Under the pieces are notes generated by a model. The model ran no database searches. It saw only the letters and a program-made list of their open reading frames with translations, and was not told where the DNA came from. Below are positions 7,189-14,576 of a stretch of 19,355 bases of DNA, one piece after another; the stretch's first letter is position 1, and each line of letters starts with the position of its first letter. The stretch comes from Ruminococcaceae bacterium UBA1425 (GTDB lineage: Bacteria > Bacillota > Clostridia > Oscillospirales > Acutalibacteraceae). The translations under genes were made by a program, and so were the position numbers. The stretch covers positions 1-19,355 of the forward strand of contig DCUB01000015.1 of the NCBI GenBank assembly GCA_002329365.1. The letters run 5' to 3'.

Positions 7189-7349
7189 GGGAGTGTTGAA
7201 TAAGTCGGAGTGTGCGGATGATCGAGCAGATTTTTCGCCAGATTGCTCAAAAAACGCAGGCAATACTTTGTGTATTAACGAGTATTTTCGGGCGATATGA
7301 CGGAAAATATGCCGACCAGACGTGCACTATCGACTGGTTCAACAGTCCC
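7189..7349. mobile_element. MITE-like element with 19-base terminal inverted repeats
   Basis: The ends GGGAGTGTTGAATAAGTCG (7189-7207) and, read on the minus strand, GGGACTGTTGAACCAGTCG (7331-7349) match at 16 of 19 positions, and a weaker match continues inward. The 161-bp body encodes no protein and has internal dyads, for example AATAC/GTATT near 7262-7275 and TATTTTC/GAAAATA near 7283-7310. It fills almost the entire glmS to cofE-like gap, ending about ten bases before the cofE-like ribosome site. I see no clear target-site duplication. The size, TIRs and lack of coding fit a non-autonomous element; the transposase family is not identified. Confidence 0.7.
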
Positions 7350-7372
7350 TTTATATCCAATGATGTTTCATT

Positions 7373-9187
7373 TTACTCCACCGTGACGGATTTTGCAAGG
7401 TTTCGCGGCTTATCTATATCACATTTTCTGAGTTTTGCCGAAAAAAAGCTGAAAAGCTGCATGGGAATTATTTCAATCGACGGCATAAACAGCTCGTCTG
7501 AGGACGGAACGGTTATAATTTTTGTATCTCCGCCGAGCAGCGGGGCTATAGCGGCGGTGGTGACGCACAAAACGGAGCCGCCGCGCGCCGCGACCTCCTC
7601 GATGTTCCCCGCCGTCTTTTTCGCGAGTCTTCCGCAGCAGCACATGGCGACGGTAAGAGTGCCGTCCTCTATAAGCGAAATTGTGCCATGCTTCAGCTCT
7701 CCCGCGGCGTACGCTTCGGAGTGGACATAGCTTATCTCCTTAAGCTTTAAGGACGCCTCGAGAGCCGACGCGTAGTCAAGATTTCTGCCTATATAGTACG
7801 CGTAGCTTCTGCCGGCGTATTTTTCGGCGGCGCGAAGCACTTCGCCGCTTCTGTTAAGCGCCTCCGACACCTTGCCGGGCAGCAGGGACAGCTCGCGCGT
7901 GAGCGAGCCGAGCCTTTCGTCGTCAACAGCTTTTGTTTCGCGCGCAATGTAAAGCGCGAGTATATAAAGCGCTGCAAGCTGGGTGCTGTATGCCTTTGTG
8001 GTGGCGACGGCTACCTCGCGCCCCGCCCGCGTCATGAATACAGCCTCGCTCTCGCGGGCTATGCTGCTGCCCTCGACGTTTACTATGGATATCGTCCGCG
8101 CCCCGCGCCGTGTCGCTTCGCGCAGCGCGGCAAGGGTATCGGCTGTTTCCCCGCTCTGGCTTATAATGACGACGAGCGCCGAGTCGTCTATTAGCGGCTC
8201 GCGGTAGCGGAATTCCGAAGCGAGGTCGGCTTCCGTCGGGATTTTTAATAGGCTCTCAAACACATATTTTCCGACCACGGCGGCGTGAAAAGCGGAGCCG
8301 CAGCCGACTATAAATATCTTTTTTATAAGATTAACGCCGTAGACAGGGCAGCCCGCCTTCAGGCGGCCGTCGGATATATGCTCCGAAATTGTACGCTTCA
8401 GTGCCTCCGGCTGCTCGTATATTTCCTTTTCCATAAAATATTCAAAATTACCCTTTCCGACTTCGTCAAGGTTACGGTCAACCTTTATTTCCCGCTTTTC
8501 TATCCTTATGCCGTCCGGCGAAAAGAAAGCTATGCCGTCCTTGTCGAGAACGGCGGTTTCCCCGTTTTGCATCCTGTAGATTTTGTCCGCCTTGTCCGTT
8601 ATGGCGGAGGTGTCGGAGGCTATGAGGCTGCATTGCCCGCCCGTTCCGGCAAGCAGCGGCGACTCGCGGCAGGCGCAGTAAATCCTTTCGGGGAAATCGG
8701 CGCAGAGTATTCCGAGAGCAAACGAGCCCTCAAGCCCGGCGACAGTTCTCTGCAGCGCCGCCAGCGGGTCTCCGTCGTAGTTCTCCTCTAAAAGCTGCGA
8801 GATTACCTCAGTATCGGTTTCCGAAAGAAAAACGCGCCCGGCGGCCGACAGCTTTTCGCGCAGAACAAGGTAATTCTCAATTATGCCGTTGTGAACGACA
8901 GTAAAAACGCCGTCACTGCCCGTGTGAGGGTGCGCGTTTCGCTCCGAAGGCTCGCCGTGTGTCGCCCAGCGCGTATGCGCGACGCCGACGGTGCCTTCGG
9001 GCTTTTCCGATTCGATTTTCGCGCGCAGCTCCGATATCCTGCCCGCCGTTCTGATTGTTTTGATTTTGCCGCCGCAAAAAACAGCCGCGCCCGCCGAGTC
9101 GTAGCCTCTGTACTCGAGCGCGTCAAGCCCCGAAAGCAGCACCGGCGCTGCCTGTTTTGTTCCCGCGTAGCCAATAATTCCGCACAT
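7373..9187 (-). CDS. glmS: Glutamine--fructose-6-phosphate aminotransferase (isomerizing)
   Basis: A 604-residue GlmS that makes glucosamine 6-phosphate from fructose 6-phosphate and glutamine, the entry step to UDP-GlcNAc and peptidoglycan. It begins MCGIIGYAG with the nucleophilic Cys2 of the Ntn glutaminase domain (1-235; HTRWATHGEPS and HNGIIENY visible). Two SIS sugar-phosphate isomerase domains follow (SQSGETADT in the first), ending in the conserved C-terminal KSVTVE. The start at 9187 is fixed because Cys2 must become the N-terminus; the frame extends 17 codons upstream but that cannot be functional enzyme. A weak AGGG ribosome site lies upstream, directly beside an inverted repeat. 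No glmS ribozyme is recognisable in the 101-base gap upstream. Confidence 0.98.
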   Translation of the reverse strand: MCGIIGYAGTKQAAPVLLSGLDALEYRGYDSAGAAVFCGGKIKTIRTAGRISELRAKIESEKPEGTVGVAHTRWATHGEPSERNAHPHTGSDGVFTVVHNGIIENYLVLREKLSAAGRVFLSETDTEVISQLLEENYDGDPLAALQRTVAGLEGSFALGILCADFPERIYCACRESPLLAGTGGQCSLIASDTSAITDKADKIYRMQNGETAVLDKDGIAFFSPDGIRIEKREIKVDRNLDEVGKGNFEYFMEKEIYEQPEALKRTISEHISDGRLKAGCPVYGVNLIKKIFIVGCGSAFHAAVVGKYVFESLLKIPTEADLASEFRYREPLIDDSALVVIISQSGETADTLAALREATRRGARTISIVNVEGSSIARESEAVFMTRAGREVAVATTKAYSTQLAALYILALYIARETKAVDDERLGSLTRELSLLPGKVSEALNRSGEVLRAAEKYAGRSYAYYIGRNLDYASALEASLKLKEISYVHSEAYAAGELKHGTISLIEDGTLTVAMCCCGRLAKKTAGNIEEVAARGGSVLCVTTAAIAPLLGGDTKIITVPSSDELFMPSIEIIPMQLFSFFSAKLRKCDIDKPRNLAKSVTVE

Positions 9188-9200
9188 AAAAAAACACCCT

Positions 9201-9239
9201 TTGCAATAAAATAAAGCCGACACGTTTATTTTATGCAAA
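9201..9239. promoter_or_regulatory. Inverted repeat immediately upstream of the glmS start
   Basis: ATAAAATAAA (9206-9215) and TTTATTTTAT (9225-9234) are exact inverted copies around a 9-base loop. They extend by TTGCA/TGCAA with one bulged base to about 14 pairs. The arm nearer glmS ends next to the AGGG ribosome site. If transcribed it would be a weak AT hairpin that could hide the ribosome site; if the predicted -10 in the far arm is right, it is instead an operator-like dyad. Confidence 0.5.
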
Positions 9240-9256
9240 AGGCGTTGTTGTATCCA
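9228..9256 (-). promoter_or_regulatory. Possible glmS promoter
   Basis: Minus strand: TGGATA (9251-9256), 17-base spacer, TAAAAT (9228-9233). Matches are 4 of 6 and 5 of 6. It is plausible only because of spacing and position before glmS; the radical SAM transcript could also run into glmS since no terminator separates them. Confidence 0.35.
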
Positions 9257-9288
9257 CTGAAAATTAATCGCGAAAGACCGGCGAAGGG

Positions 9289-10755
9289 CTACTTAAGACC
9301 GTATTTTCTTTTTACGGACGGGAAAAAGTGCGCGTAGAAAAATGAAGAAAGGAACATATGAGCCGCGTTGAAAAACGAAGCGAAAAAGTGTAACGTTCCG
9401 CGGTGCCAAAGATTTTTTACGGCGTCCTTAATCATTTTTTTTGCAAATCCGTATTTCTTTATGTCCTTTGACAGTTTTTTCATAACGAAGCATTTCCACA
9501 TAAAAAAGCTGCGGATAATCTTAAGCTCAAGGTCAGTCGCCTCGGAAAAATTGTGAAAAACCTGTTCGGTAGGGCGGATTCTGCCGAGACCGCGAAGCGA
9601 CGAGGGCGGCACTATCAGCTTTTTGGCTACAAGACTGTTATATATTTCGGAGCCGGGGAACGGCATAAACAGGCTGAACTGCCATTGCGTCGCGTGAAGC
9701 CCGAGGGCAAACTGAACCGTTTCCCTGATTTGCGCGCGTGTTTCGCCGGGCAACCCTATGATAAACGCGGCTACCGAAACAATCCCCGCGTCGGCGCACG
9801 CATTAAGGTCCGTGTCAACTCTTTGGAGCCTGATGCCCTTTTTCAGCTTTTTAAGCATTTCGGGGCAGCCGCTTTCGACGCCGAAAAATATCCAGCGGCA
9901 GCCGGCCTCGTACATTTTACGGAAATCCTCAGCGTCAAACACTCCGACGCGGCTCTGTAAGCCCCAGTGGATGTTCAGGCCGGAGTCCTTCAGCAGGGAG
10001 CAGAAATCGTACATCTCGTCTTTGTTTACCGCCCAGAGCTCGTCGGCAAAGTAAACGCCGTCCATGCCGTAGCCGTCAACGAGGCGGCGTATCTCCTCGA
10101 TGACCGCCTGCAGGGAACGGCGCCGGCGTGTGCTTCTGTGAAAAGAGTGGTTAAAGCAGAAGGTGCAGGAACCGGGGCAGCCCTTGGACGAGTACAGGAA
10201 CAGCACCTTTTTTCGGTCGTAATACGTTTGAAAATATTCGGGAACGTCGACAAGACTCCAGTCGGAGGGAGGCAGCGTGGTAAGGTCGATAAAGCTTCGT
10301 TCTTTAGTCGCAACTATCTCGCCGTCGCGCAGAAACTGAAGCCCGTCCACGCTTTCAAGCGGCGAACCGTTTGAAAGAGCGTTGAGCAGATCAAGCCATG
10401 TTGCCTCGCCTTCCCCGACGGAAACAATGTCAACGCAGCCGGAACGAAGAACGGTTTTCGGAACGGAGGACGGAAGCGTGCCGCCCCATACGACCTTAAG
10501 ACCGTGACGCTTCACCTCAGCCGAAACCTTCACAGCGTCGTCAATGCCTTTGTTTGAAATGACGGAAACGCCTACGATATCCGGTGAAAACTCCTTTATC
10601 ACGCGGGATATATTGTAGCGTTTTATGCTGCGGTCTACTATTTTTGCCGTATGACCGTTCGCGTTGAGCCACGTTGCTATTGAAACAAGACCGAGAGGAA
10701 GGGTAGGGGAGCGCACATAGCTGCGCATGGCTGGGTTAATGAAAAGCACCCTCAT
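9289..10755 (-). CDS. B12-binding-domain radical SAM protein
   Basis: A 488-residue protein with an N-terminal Rossmann-like cobalamin-binding-type domain (1-150). It contains GLVSIATWLNANGH, DIVGVSVIS and VVWGGTLPS. A radical SAM barrel with the 4Fe-4S motif GCPGSCTFC (C193, C197, C200) follows. After the cluster come the usual YFADELW, FFGVESG and GLPGET segments, and the C-terminal 90 residues are basic and hydrophobic. The family includes methyltransferases and ring-forming enzymes; the substrate is unknown. The DxHxxG cobalamin-ligand motif is not seen (DRSIKR occupies that region), so bound B12 is uncertain. I prefer the ATG at 10755 to the GTG at 10761 because AGAGG lies 8 bases before the ATG but 2 before the GTG. 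It diverges from the thymidylate kinase gene and precedes glmS by 101 bases. Confidence 0.88.
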   Translation of the reverse strand: MRVLFINPAMRSYVRSPTLPLGLVSIATWLNANGHTAKIVDRSIKRYNISRVIKEFSPDIVGVSVISNKGIDDAVKVSAEVKRHGLKVVWGGTLPSSVPKTVLRSGCVDIVSVGEGEATWLDLLNALSNGSPLESVDGLQFLRDGEIVATKERSFIDLTTLPPSDWSLVDVPEYFQTYYDRKKVLFLYSSKGCPGSCTFCFNHSFHRSTRRRRSLQAVIEEIRRLVDGYGMDGVYFADELWAVNKDEMYDFCSLLKDSGLNIHWGLQSRVGVFDAEDFRKMYEAGCRWIFFGVESGCPEMLKKLKKGIRLQRVDTDLNACADAGIVSVAAFIIGLPGETRAQIRETVQFALGLHATQWQFSLFMPFPGSEIYNSLVAKKLIVPPSSLRGLGRIRPTEQVFHNFSEATDLELKIIRSFFMWKCFVMKKLSKDIKKYGFAKKMIKDAVKNLWHRGTLHFFASFFNAAHMFLSSFFYAHFFPSVKRKYGLK

Positions 10756-10795
10756 AGTCACGACCTCTTTGGAATCTCATTTTCATTTCATGTTT

Positions 10796-10824
10796 ATTAT
10801 ATACTTATTAATTATAATAATCAA
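10796..10824 (-). promoter_or_regulatory. Sigma-A promoter for the radical SAM gene
   Basis: Minus strand: TTGATT (10819-10824), 17-base spacer, TATAAT (10796-10801), about 40 bases before the ATG. The -10 is exact, the -35 matches 4 of 6, and the surrounding DNA is very AT-rich. Confidence 0.62.
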
Positions 10825-10879
10825 CCTTAAATTATTATTAAAATATTCGCTAATTTATACAAACGTTATGCCGCGCACC

Positions 10880-10908
10880 TTGATTTATCCGCATAAGTAA
10901 TGTATAAT
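10880..10908 (+). promoter_or_regulatory. Sigma-A promoter for the thymidylate kinase gene series
   Basis: TTGATT (10880-10885), 17-base spacer, TATAAT (10903-10908), about 42 bases before the ATG at 10951. The boxes and spacing are identical to the divergent promoter on the other strand. It likely drives the plus-strand gene series from thymidylate kinase onward. Confidence 0.68.
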
Positions 10909-10950
10909 AACAAATACTGAGTTATTATGTGATTTTTACGGGAGGGTGCC

Positions 10951-11616
10951 ATGAACGGCAAACTGGCGGTAATAGAGGGGCTTGACGGCAGCGGAAAGTC
11001 GACACAGACGGAGCTTTTGATGAAAAAGCTTGCTTCGGCCGGTATAAGCTTTAAAAAAATCAAGCTTCCCGACTATGAAAGTCAGTCGAGCGCCCTTGTG
11101 AGGATGTATCTCGCCGGCGAATTCGGCAAAGCTCCCGGCGACGTCAACGCTTACGCCGCGTCAGCTTTTTATGCCGTCGACAGGGTGGCAAACTATATAT
11201 GCCGCTGGAAAAGCGATTATGAAGCGGGCAGGCTTATTATAGCCGACAGGTATACAACCTCAAACGCCTGCCATCAGCTTCAGAAGCTGCCGCGACATGA
11301 GTGGGACGATTATCTTGAGTGGCTCCAGGACTTCGAGTACAACAAGCTGTCGATTCCAAAGCCCGACGTTGTGATTTTTCTGGACATGCCCACAGAAGTA
11401 TCGCAAAGGCTGATGTCGGGGCGCTACGGCGGCGACGAGGGCAAAAAGGATATTCACGAGGCAGACGCCGCCTATCTAAAAAGCTGCCGCGAAGCGGCGC
11501 TTTACGCGGCGGACAGGCTCGGCTGGCACGTTATAAACTGTTCAAGCCACGGAGCACCGAGGAGTATAGAATCAATTGGCGATGAGCTTTATTCGCTCAT
11601 TTTAAAGGAATTGTAA
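10951..11616 (+). CDS. tmk: Thymidylate kinase
   Basis: A 221-residue P-loop kinase of the thymidylate kinase family, converting dTMP to dTDP for DNA synthesis. The Walker A loop is GLDGSGKST at 10-18, the DR(Y) motif is DRY at 99-101, FLDMPTEVSQRLMSGRYGG carries the LID region, and AVDR (76-79) matches the family base-binding helix. It is somewhat divergent from the classic Tmk (RY spacing, long insert 102-130), as in the second Tmk paralogue of many Clostridia, so a housekeeping tmk could lie elsewhere. GGGAGG lies 5 bases before the ATG. It is the first gene after the plus-strand promoter. Confidence 0.9.
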   Translation: MNGKLAVIEGLDGSGKSTQTELLMKKLASAGISFKKIKLPDYESQSSALVRMYLAGEFGKAPGDVNAYAASAFYAVDRVANYICRWKSDYEAGRLIIADRYTTSNACHQLQKLPRHEWDDYLEWLQDFEYNKLSIPKPDVVIFLDMPTEVSQRLMSGRYGGDEGKKDIHEADAAYLKSCREAALYAADRLGWHVINCSSHGAPRSIESIGDELYSLILKEL

Positions 11617-11619
11617 AAA

Positions 11620-12501
11620 ATGATTGAATTCAGAAAACCGGAACTTACAGACAGGGAAACAATAAGACGAATAGTAAGCGAGTCCGGCAGAATGGGCTGC
11701 GAGTACGCTTTCGGCAACATCTTTGCGTGGAGTGTGCCGTTCGGCGTGTCGGTTGCCGTTTGCTGCGGCTTTTTTGTATCGTATTCCGAAAATAACGGGG
11801 CATACTGCTTTCCCGCCGGAAGCGGCAATTTAAAGGAAATCATAGAGGAGCTTAAAAAGGACGCGTACCACAGGGGCAACCCGCTGTCCCTGTACGGTGT
11901 AACGAGAAATGACGCCGATATCTTAAAGGAGCTTTACGGCGACGCAGTCGAATTTAAAGAGGCAAGAAACTCGTTTGATTATTTATACTGGACAAACGAC
12001 CTTATTCTGCTGCCGGGCAGGAAATACCACTCAAAAAGAAACCACATATCCGCCTTTGAAAAGGAAAACAGGTGGTTTGTTGAGGAAATTAACGGCAACA
12101 ATATAGACGAATGCGTCAAGATGAGCGTAGTCTGGGCGGAAATGAACTCCGACAAGAACCCTGTTGAGCTTGCAAAGGAGCAAACGGCGCTCGCAGTCGC
12201 TTTCAGGCATTACGGCGAACTCGGCTTCCGGGGCGCGCTGCTCAGAAACGAAAGCGGTGTCGTTGCCTTCACGTTCGGCGAGGAGATAAACAGCAGGATT
12301 TTCAACACGCATTTCGAAAAGGCGTTCGCCGAGGTCCGCGGCGCGTATCCCATGATAAACAGGGAGTTTGCCAAAATGCAGCAAAGCTATAAATATATAA
12401 ACCGCGAGGAGGACGCGGGCGACGAGGGGCTTCGCCGGGCAAAGCTTTCGTACCATCCCGTCATCCTGCTTGAAAAAAACACGGCGGTGTTCAGGCAATG
12501 A
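11620..12501 (+). CDS. DUF2156 / phosphatidylglycerol lysyltransferase C-terminal-domain protein
   Basis: A 293-residue soluble protein of the DUF2156 (LPG synthase C-terminal) family, a GNAT-related double fold. Seen in it are CEYAFGNIFAWS (27-38), the central DYLYWTNDLILLPGRKYHSKRNHISAF and NREFAKMQQ near the C-terminus, typical of this family in Clostridia. There are no membrane segments, so unlike MprF it cannot flip lipid; aminoacyl or acyl transfer to a soluble substrate is inferred only. Its AAAGGA ribosome site lies inside the 3' end of the kinase gene, 10 bases before the ATG. Its stop overlaps the start of the next acetyltransferase (ATGA), implying paired expression. Confidence 0.85.
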   Translation: MIEFRKPELTDRETIRRIVSESGRMGCEYAFGNIFAWSVPFGVSVAVCCGFFVSYSENNGAYCFPAGSGNLKEIIEELKKDAYHRGNPLSLYGVTRNDADILKELYGDAVEFKEARNSFDYLYWTNDLILLPGRKYHSKRNHISAFEKENRWFVEEINGNNIDECVKMSVVWAEMNSDKNPVELAKEQTALAVAFRHYGELGFRGALLRNESGVVAFTFGEEINSRIFNTHFEKAFAEVRGAYPMINREFAKMQQSYKYINREEDAGDEGLRRAKLSYHPVILLEKNTAVFRQ

Positions 12502-13352
12502 GCGAGATAAGGCATGCCGACAAGGCAGACATTCCCGCAATGACGGAAATCTGGATTGACAGCTTCGGCGACAGCGGCGAATATGTGGGGCGTTTTATGG
12601 ACGAACGTCTGCCGTCGTCAGCGGCTCTTGTGCTGTCGGACGAAGGCACTGTAATGTCGCAGCTTTTCCTTCTGCCGGGCGAAATGAGCGTTTCAGAAAA
12701 ACGGCAGCCCGCCCTTTACCTCTACGCGGCGGCGACGCGGCCGGACGGACGGGGCAGGGGATATATGTCACTGCTCATTGAGGCGGCAAAGGATTACGCC
12801 GAAAAAAACGGCTTTGCTTATATCGCGCTCGTCCCGGGTGAGGACGGACTATATGATTATTACTCGCGCTTCGGCTTTTACGAGGCGTTCGGCTACAGGC
12901 TTTTGCGAAAAAGCCGCTCCGGGCTGCAAAAAGCGGCGGGCGCGCGCGGCGAAAAGCTCACGATGACATCAGCAAGCATGACCGCCGTAAGAAACAAATG
13001 CCTGTCGGGCGCGGACGCTTTTATCTGGGACGAAAACGCGGTCTCGTTCGCAGTCAGCCAGCATTCCCTCGGCGGCGGATTGGTGCTTTGCACGCAAGAT
13101 GCATGGGCTTTGTTACATGAGGAAAACGGCACGGCAAAGGTTACAGAGCTTTGCGCCGGTGAAAAAGGCTTCGGCGAAGTTGCGGCCGCCCTGCTCGACG
13201 ATACGGACGCGGAATATTTTGAATTCAGAGTGCCGCAGAACTCGCTGTTAGGCGGCGGGGAACCGAAAAGGGGCGGTATGATATTTGAAACTGTCCTTGC
13301 CGAAAACAGTGAGCGGATAAGCAACGCCTATATTGGCTTGACGATGGAATAG
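12498..13352 (+). CDS. GNAT family N-acetyltransferase
   Basis: A 284-residue protein whose N-terminal 140 residues form a GNAT domain. Motif A RPDGRGRGYM at 81-90 binds acetyl-CoA, and GLYDYYSRFGF (117-127) is the motif B region. The C-terminal half (about 140-284) is a less conserved extension that may shape the acceptor site. The substrate is unknown. It begins at the ATG overlapping the DUF2156 stop by 4 bases with only a weak ribosome site, so coupling to the upstream gene is likely. The DUF2156-GNAT adjacency suggests the two proteins act on related substrates. Confidence 0.87.
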   Translation: MSEIRHADKADIPAMTEIWIDSFGDSGEYVGRFMDERLPSSAALVLSDEGTVMSQLFLLPGEMSVSEKRQPALYLYAAATRPDGRGRGYMSLLIEAAKDYAEKNGFAYIALVPGEDGLYDYYSRFGFYEAFGYRLLRKSRSGLQKAAGARGEKLTMTSASMTAVRNKCLSGADAFIWDENAVSFAVSQHSLGGGLVLCTQDAWALLHEENGTAKVTELCAGEKGFGEVAAALLDDTDAEYFEFRVPQNSLLGGGEPKRGGMIFETVLAENSERISNAYIGLTME

Positions 13353-13370
13353 AGATACGGAGGTTTTGCT

Positions 13371-13913
13371 ATGGTATACGTTCTTCTGGCTGAAGGCTTT
13401 GAGGAAATTGAGGCGGTCGTACCTATTGATATTCTGCGCAGGGCGAATATTACCGTAAAAACTCTCGGCGTCGGCGGAAAAACGGTTAACGGTTCGCACG
13501 GTATCCCCATTGTGTGCGACGGTGTGATAAGCGACGCCGACCGCTCTGCTATGACGGGAATTATACTGCCCGGAGGGCTAAAGGGCGCGCATAACCTTGA
13601 GGATTCAAAAGAAGCCCAGAAGCTGCTCGATTTTGCCGCCGAGGACGGCAGGCTTATATGCGCTATTTGTGCTGCGCCGTTCATACTCGGCCACAAGGGC
13701 CTTTTGAAGGGCAAAAAGGCTACGTGTTACCCCGGCTTTGAAAAAGACCTTTACGGCGCGGTGACGACGGGTGAAAAGGTGTGCCGCGACGGAAACATCA
13801 TAACGGGCAAGGGCGCAGGTACGGCAGTCGATTTCGCGCTTGCGATTGCCGGGTATTATAAAGGAACGGAATGTGCAAATAAAATCGGGAGTTCTATACA
13901 GTGGTGCAGGTAA
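13371..13913 (+). CDS. DJ-1/PfpI family protein (YajL-like)
   Basis: A 180-residue class I glutamine amidotransferase-like protein of the DJ-1 clade. The signature GFEEIEAVVPIDILRRA (9-25) includes E14, equivalent to the glutamate that tunes the reactive cysteine. The nucleophile elbow AICAAP places C100 at the DJ-1 C106 position, and LPGG (67-70) precedes it. Family roles proposed elsewhere include protein/nucleotide deglycation and oxidative stress protection. ACGGAGG lies 7 bases before the ATG. Its 3' end overlaps the next gene by 13 bases. Confidence 0.93.
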   Translation: MVYVLLAEGFEEIEAVVPIDILRRANITVKTLGVGGKTVNGSHGIPIVCDGVISDADRSAMTGIILPGGLKGAHNLEDSKEAQKLLDFAAEDGRLICAICAAPFILGHKGLLKGKKATCYPGFEKDLYGAVTTGEKVCRDGNIITGKGAGTAVDFALAIAGYYKGTECANKIGSSIQWCR

Positions 13914-14494
13914 ACTTAAAACAGCAGAAAAACGAGCTTCGTGAGCATTATAAGCAGATAAGGCTTAAAATGACTGCCGAAGAAAAGCGGCGGCTCGACG
14001 AAAAAATAACAAACAGGCTTGCCGGCCTGTGGGCTTTCCGCGAGTGTGAAACATTTCTCACTTTTGTATCAAAGCCGATTGAGGTTAACACGTCGGGCAT
14101 TATTAACGCGGCGTTCAGGTTAGGCAAGCGTGTGGCTGTTCCGAGGTGCGTCGCGGGAACGCGCGAGATGGAGTTTTATTTCATAAGCTCTTACGACGAC
14201 CTTGTTCCGGGAGCATACGGGCTGAGTGAGCCCGACCCCGAAAGGTGCGAGCGCGCGACCGAATTCAATAACGCTTTCTGCCTTGTGCCGTCGATAGCCT
14301 TCGACGTTTCCGGCTACCGTCTCGGCTTCGGAAAGGGATATTACGACAGGTTCCTTTCACGCTTCGACGGAAAGACTTCGGGTGCCTGTTATTCGTCCTG
14401 CGTCTGCGACTGTCTGCCGCACGGCAAATACGACAGGAGGTCAGACATGCTGGCAACCGAAAGCAGGCTGTACATTTTCAGCGACAAGTCTTAA
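13901..14494 (+). CDS. 5-formyltetrahydrofolate cyclo-ligase
   Basis: A 197-residue enzyme that converts 5-formyl-THF to 5,10-methenyl-THF with ATP, returning stored folate to the one-carbon pool. The ATP/folate motif LGFGKGYYDRFL (141-152) is the family hallmark. Also visible are LREHYKQIR near the N-terminus, VAVPRC (78-83) and the C-terminal DMLATE segment. The start is GTG at 13901 (a second GTG follows), with GGGAG about 9 bases upstream, inside the DJ-1 gene. Its neighbour mltG follows after 82 bases. Confidence 0.94.
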   Translation: MVQVNLKQQKNELREHYKQIRLKMTAEEKRRLDEKITNRLAGLWAFRECETFLTFVSKPIEVNTSGIINAAFRLGKRVAVPRCVAGTREMEFYFISSYDDLVPGAYGLSEPDPERCERATEFNNAFCLVPSIAFDVSGYRLGFGKGYYDRFLSRFDGKTSGACYSSCVCDCLPHGKYDRRSDMLATESRLYIFSDKS

Positions 14495-14576
14495 GGCATC
14501 GCCGGACATTCAGCGGCTGAAATCTTTGCTGCACATTTGCCTTTACAGTCCATCTGTTACATGACGGAGGAGCGAT

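Noticed and set aside
7212..7730. A 172-codon plus-strand reading frame
   Set aside because: It is made of the 161-bp inverted-repeat element plus sequence antisense to the 3' end of glmS, and has no ribosome site.
8285..8791. A 168-codon plus-strand reading frame
   Set aside because: Fully antisense to glmS; no support.
9188..9450. glmS ribozyme
   Set aside because: I looked on the minus strand for the conserved core before glmS and did not find it; the gap is also shorter than the usual ribozyme. A covariance search could overrule this.
12031..12540. A 169-codon minus-strand reading frame
   Set aside because: Antisense to the DUF2156 gene and the start of the GNAT gene; no ribosome site or family resemblance.
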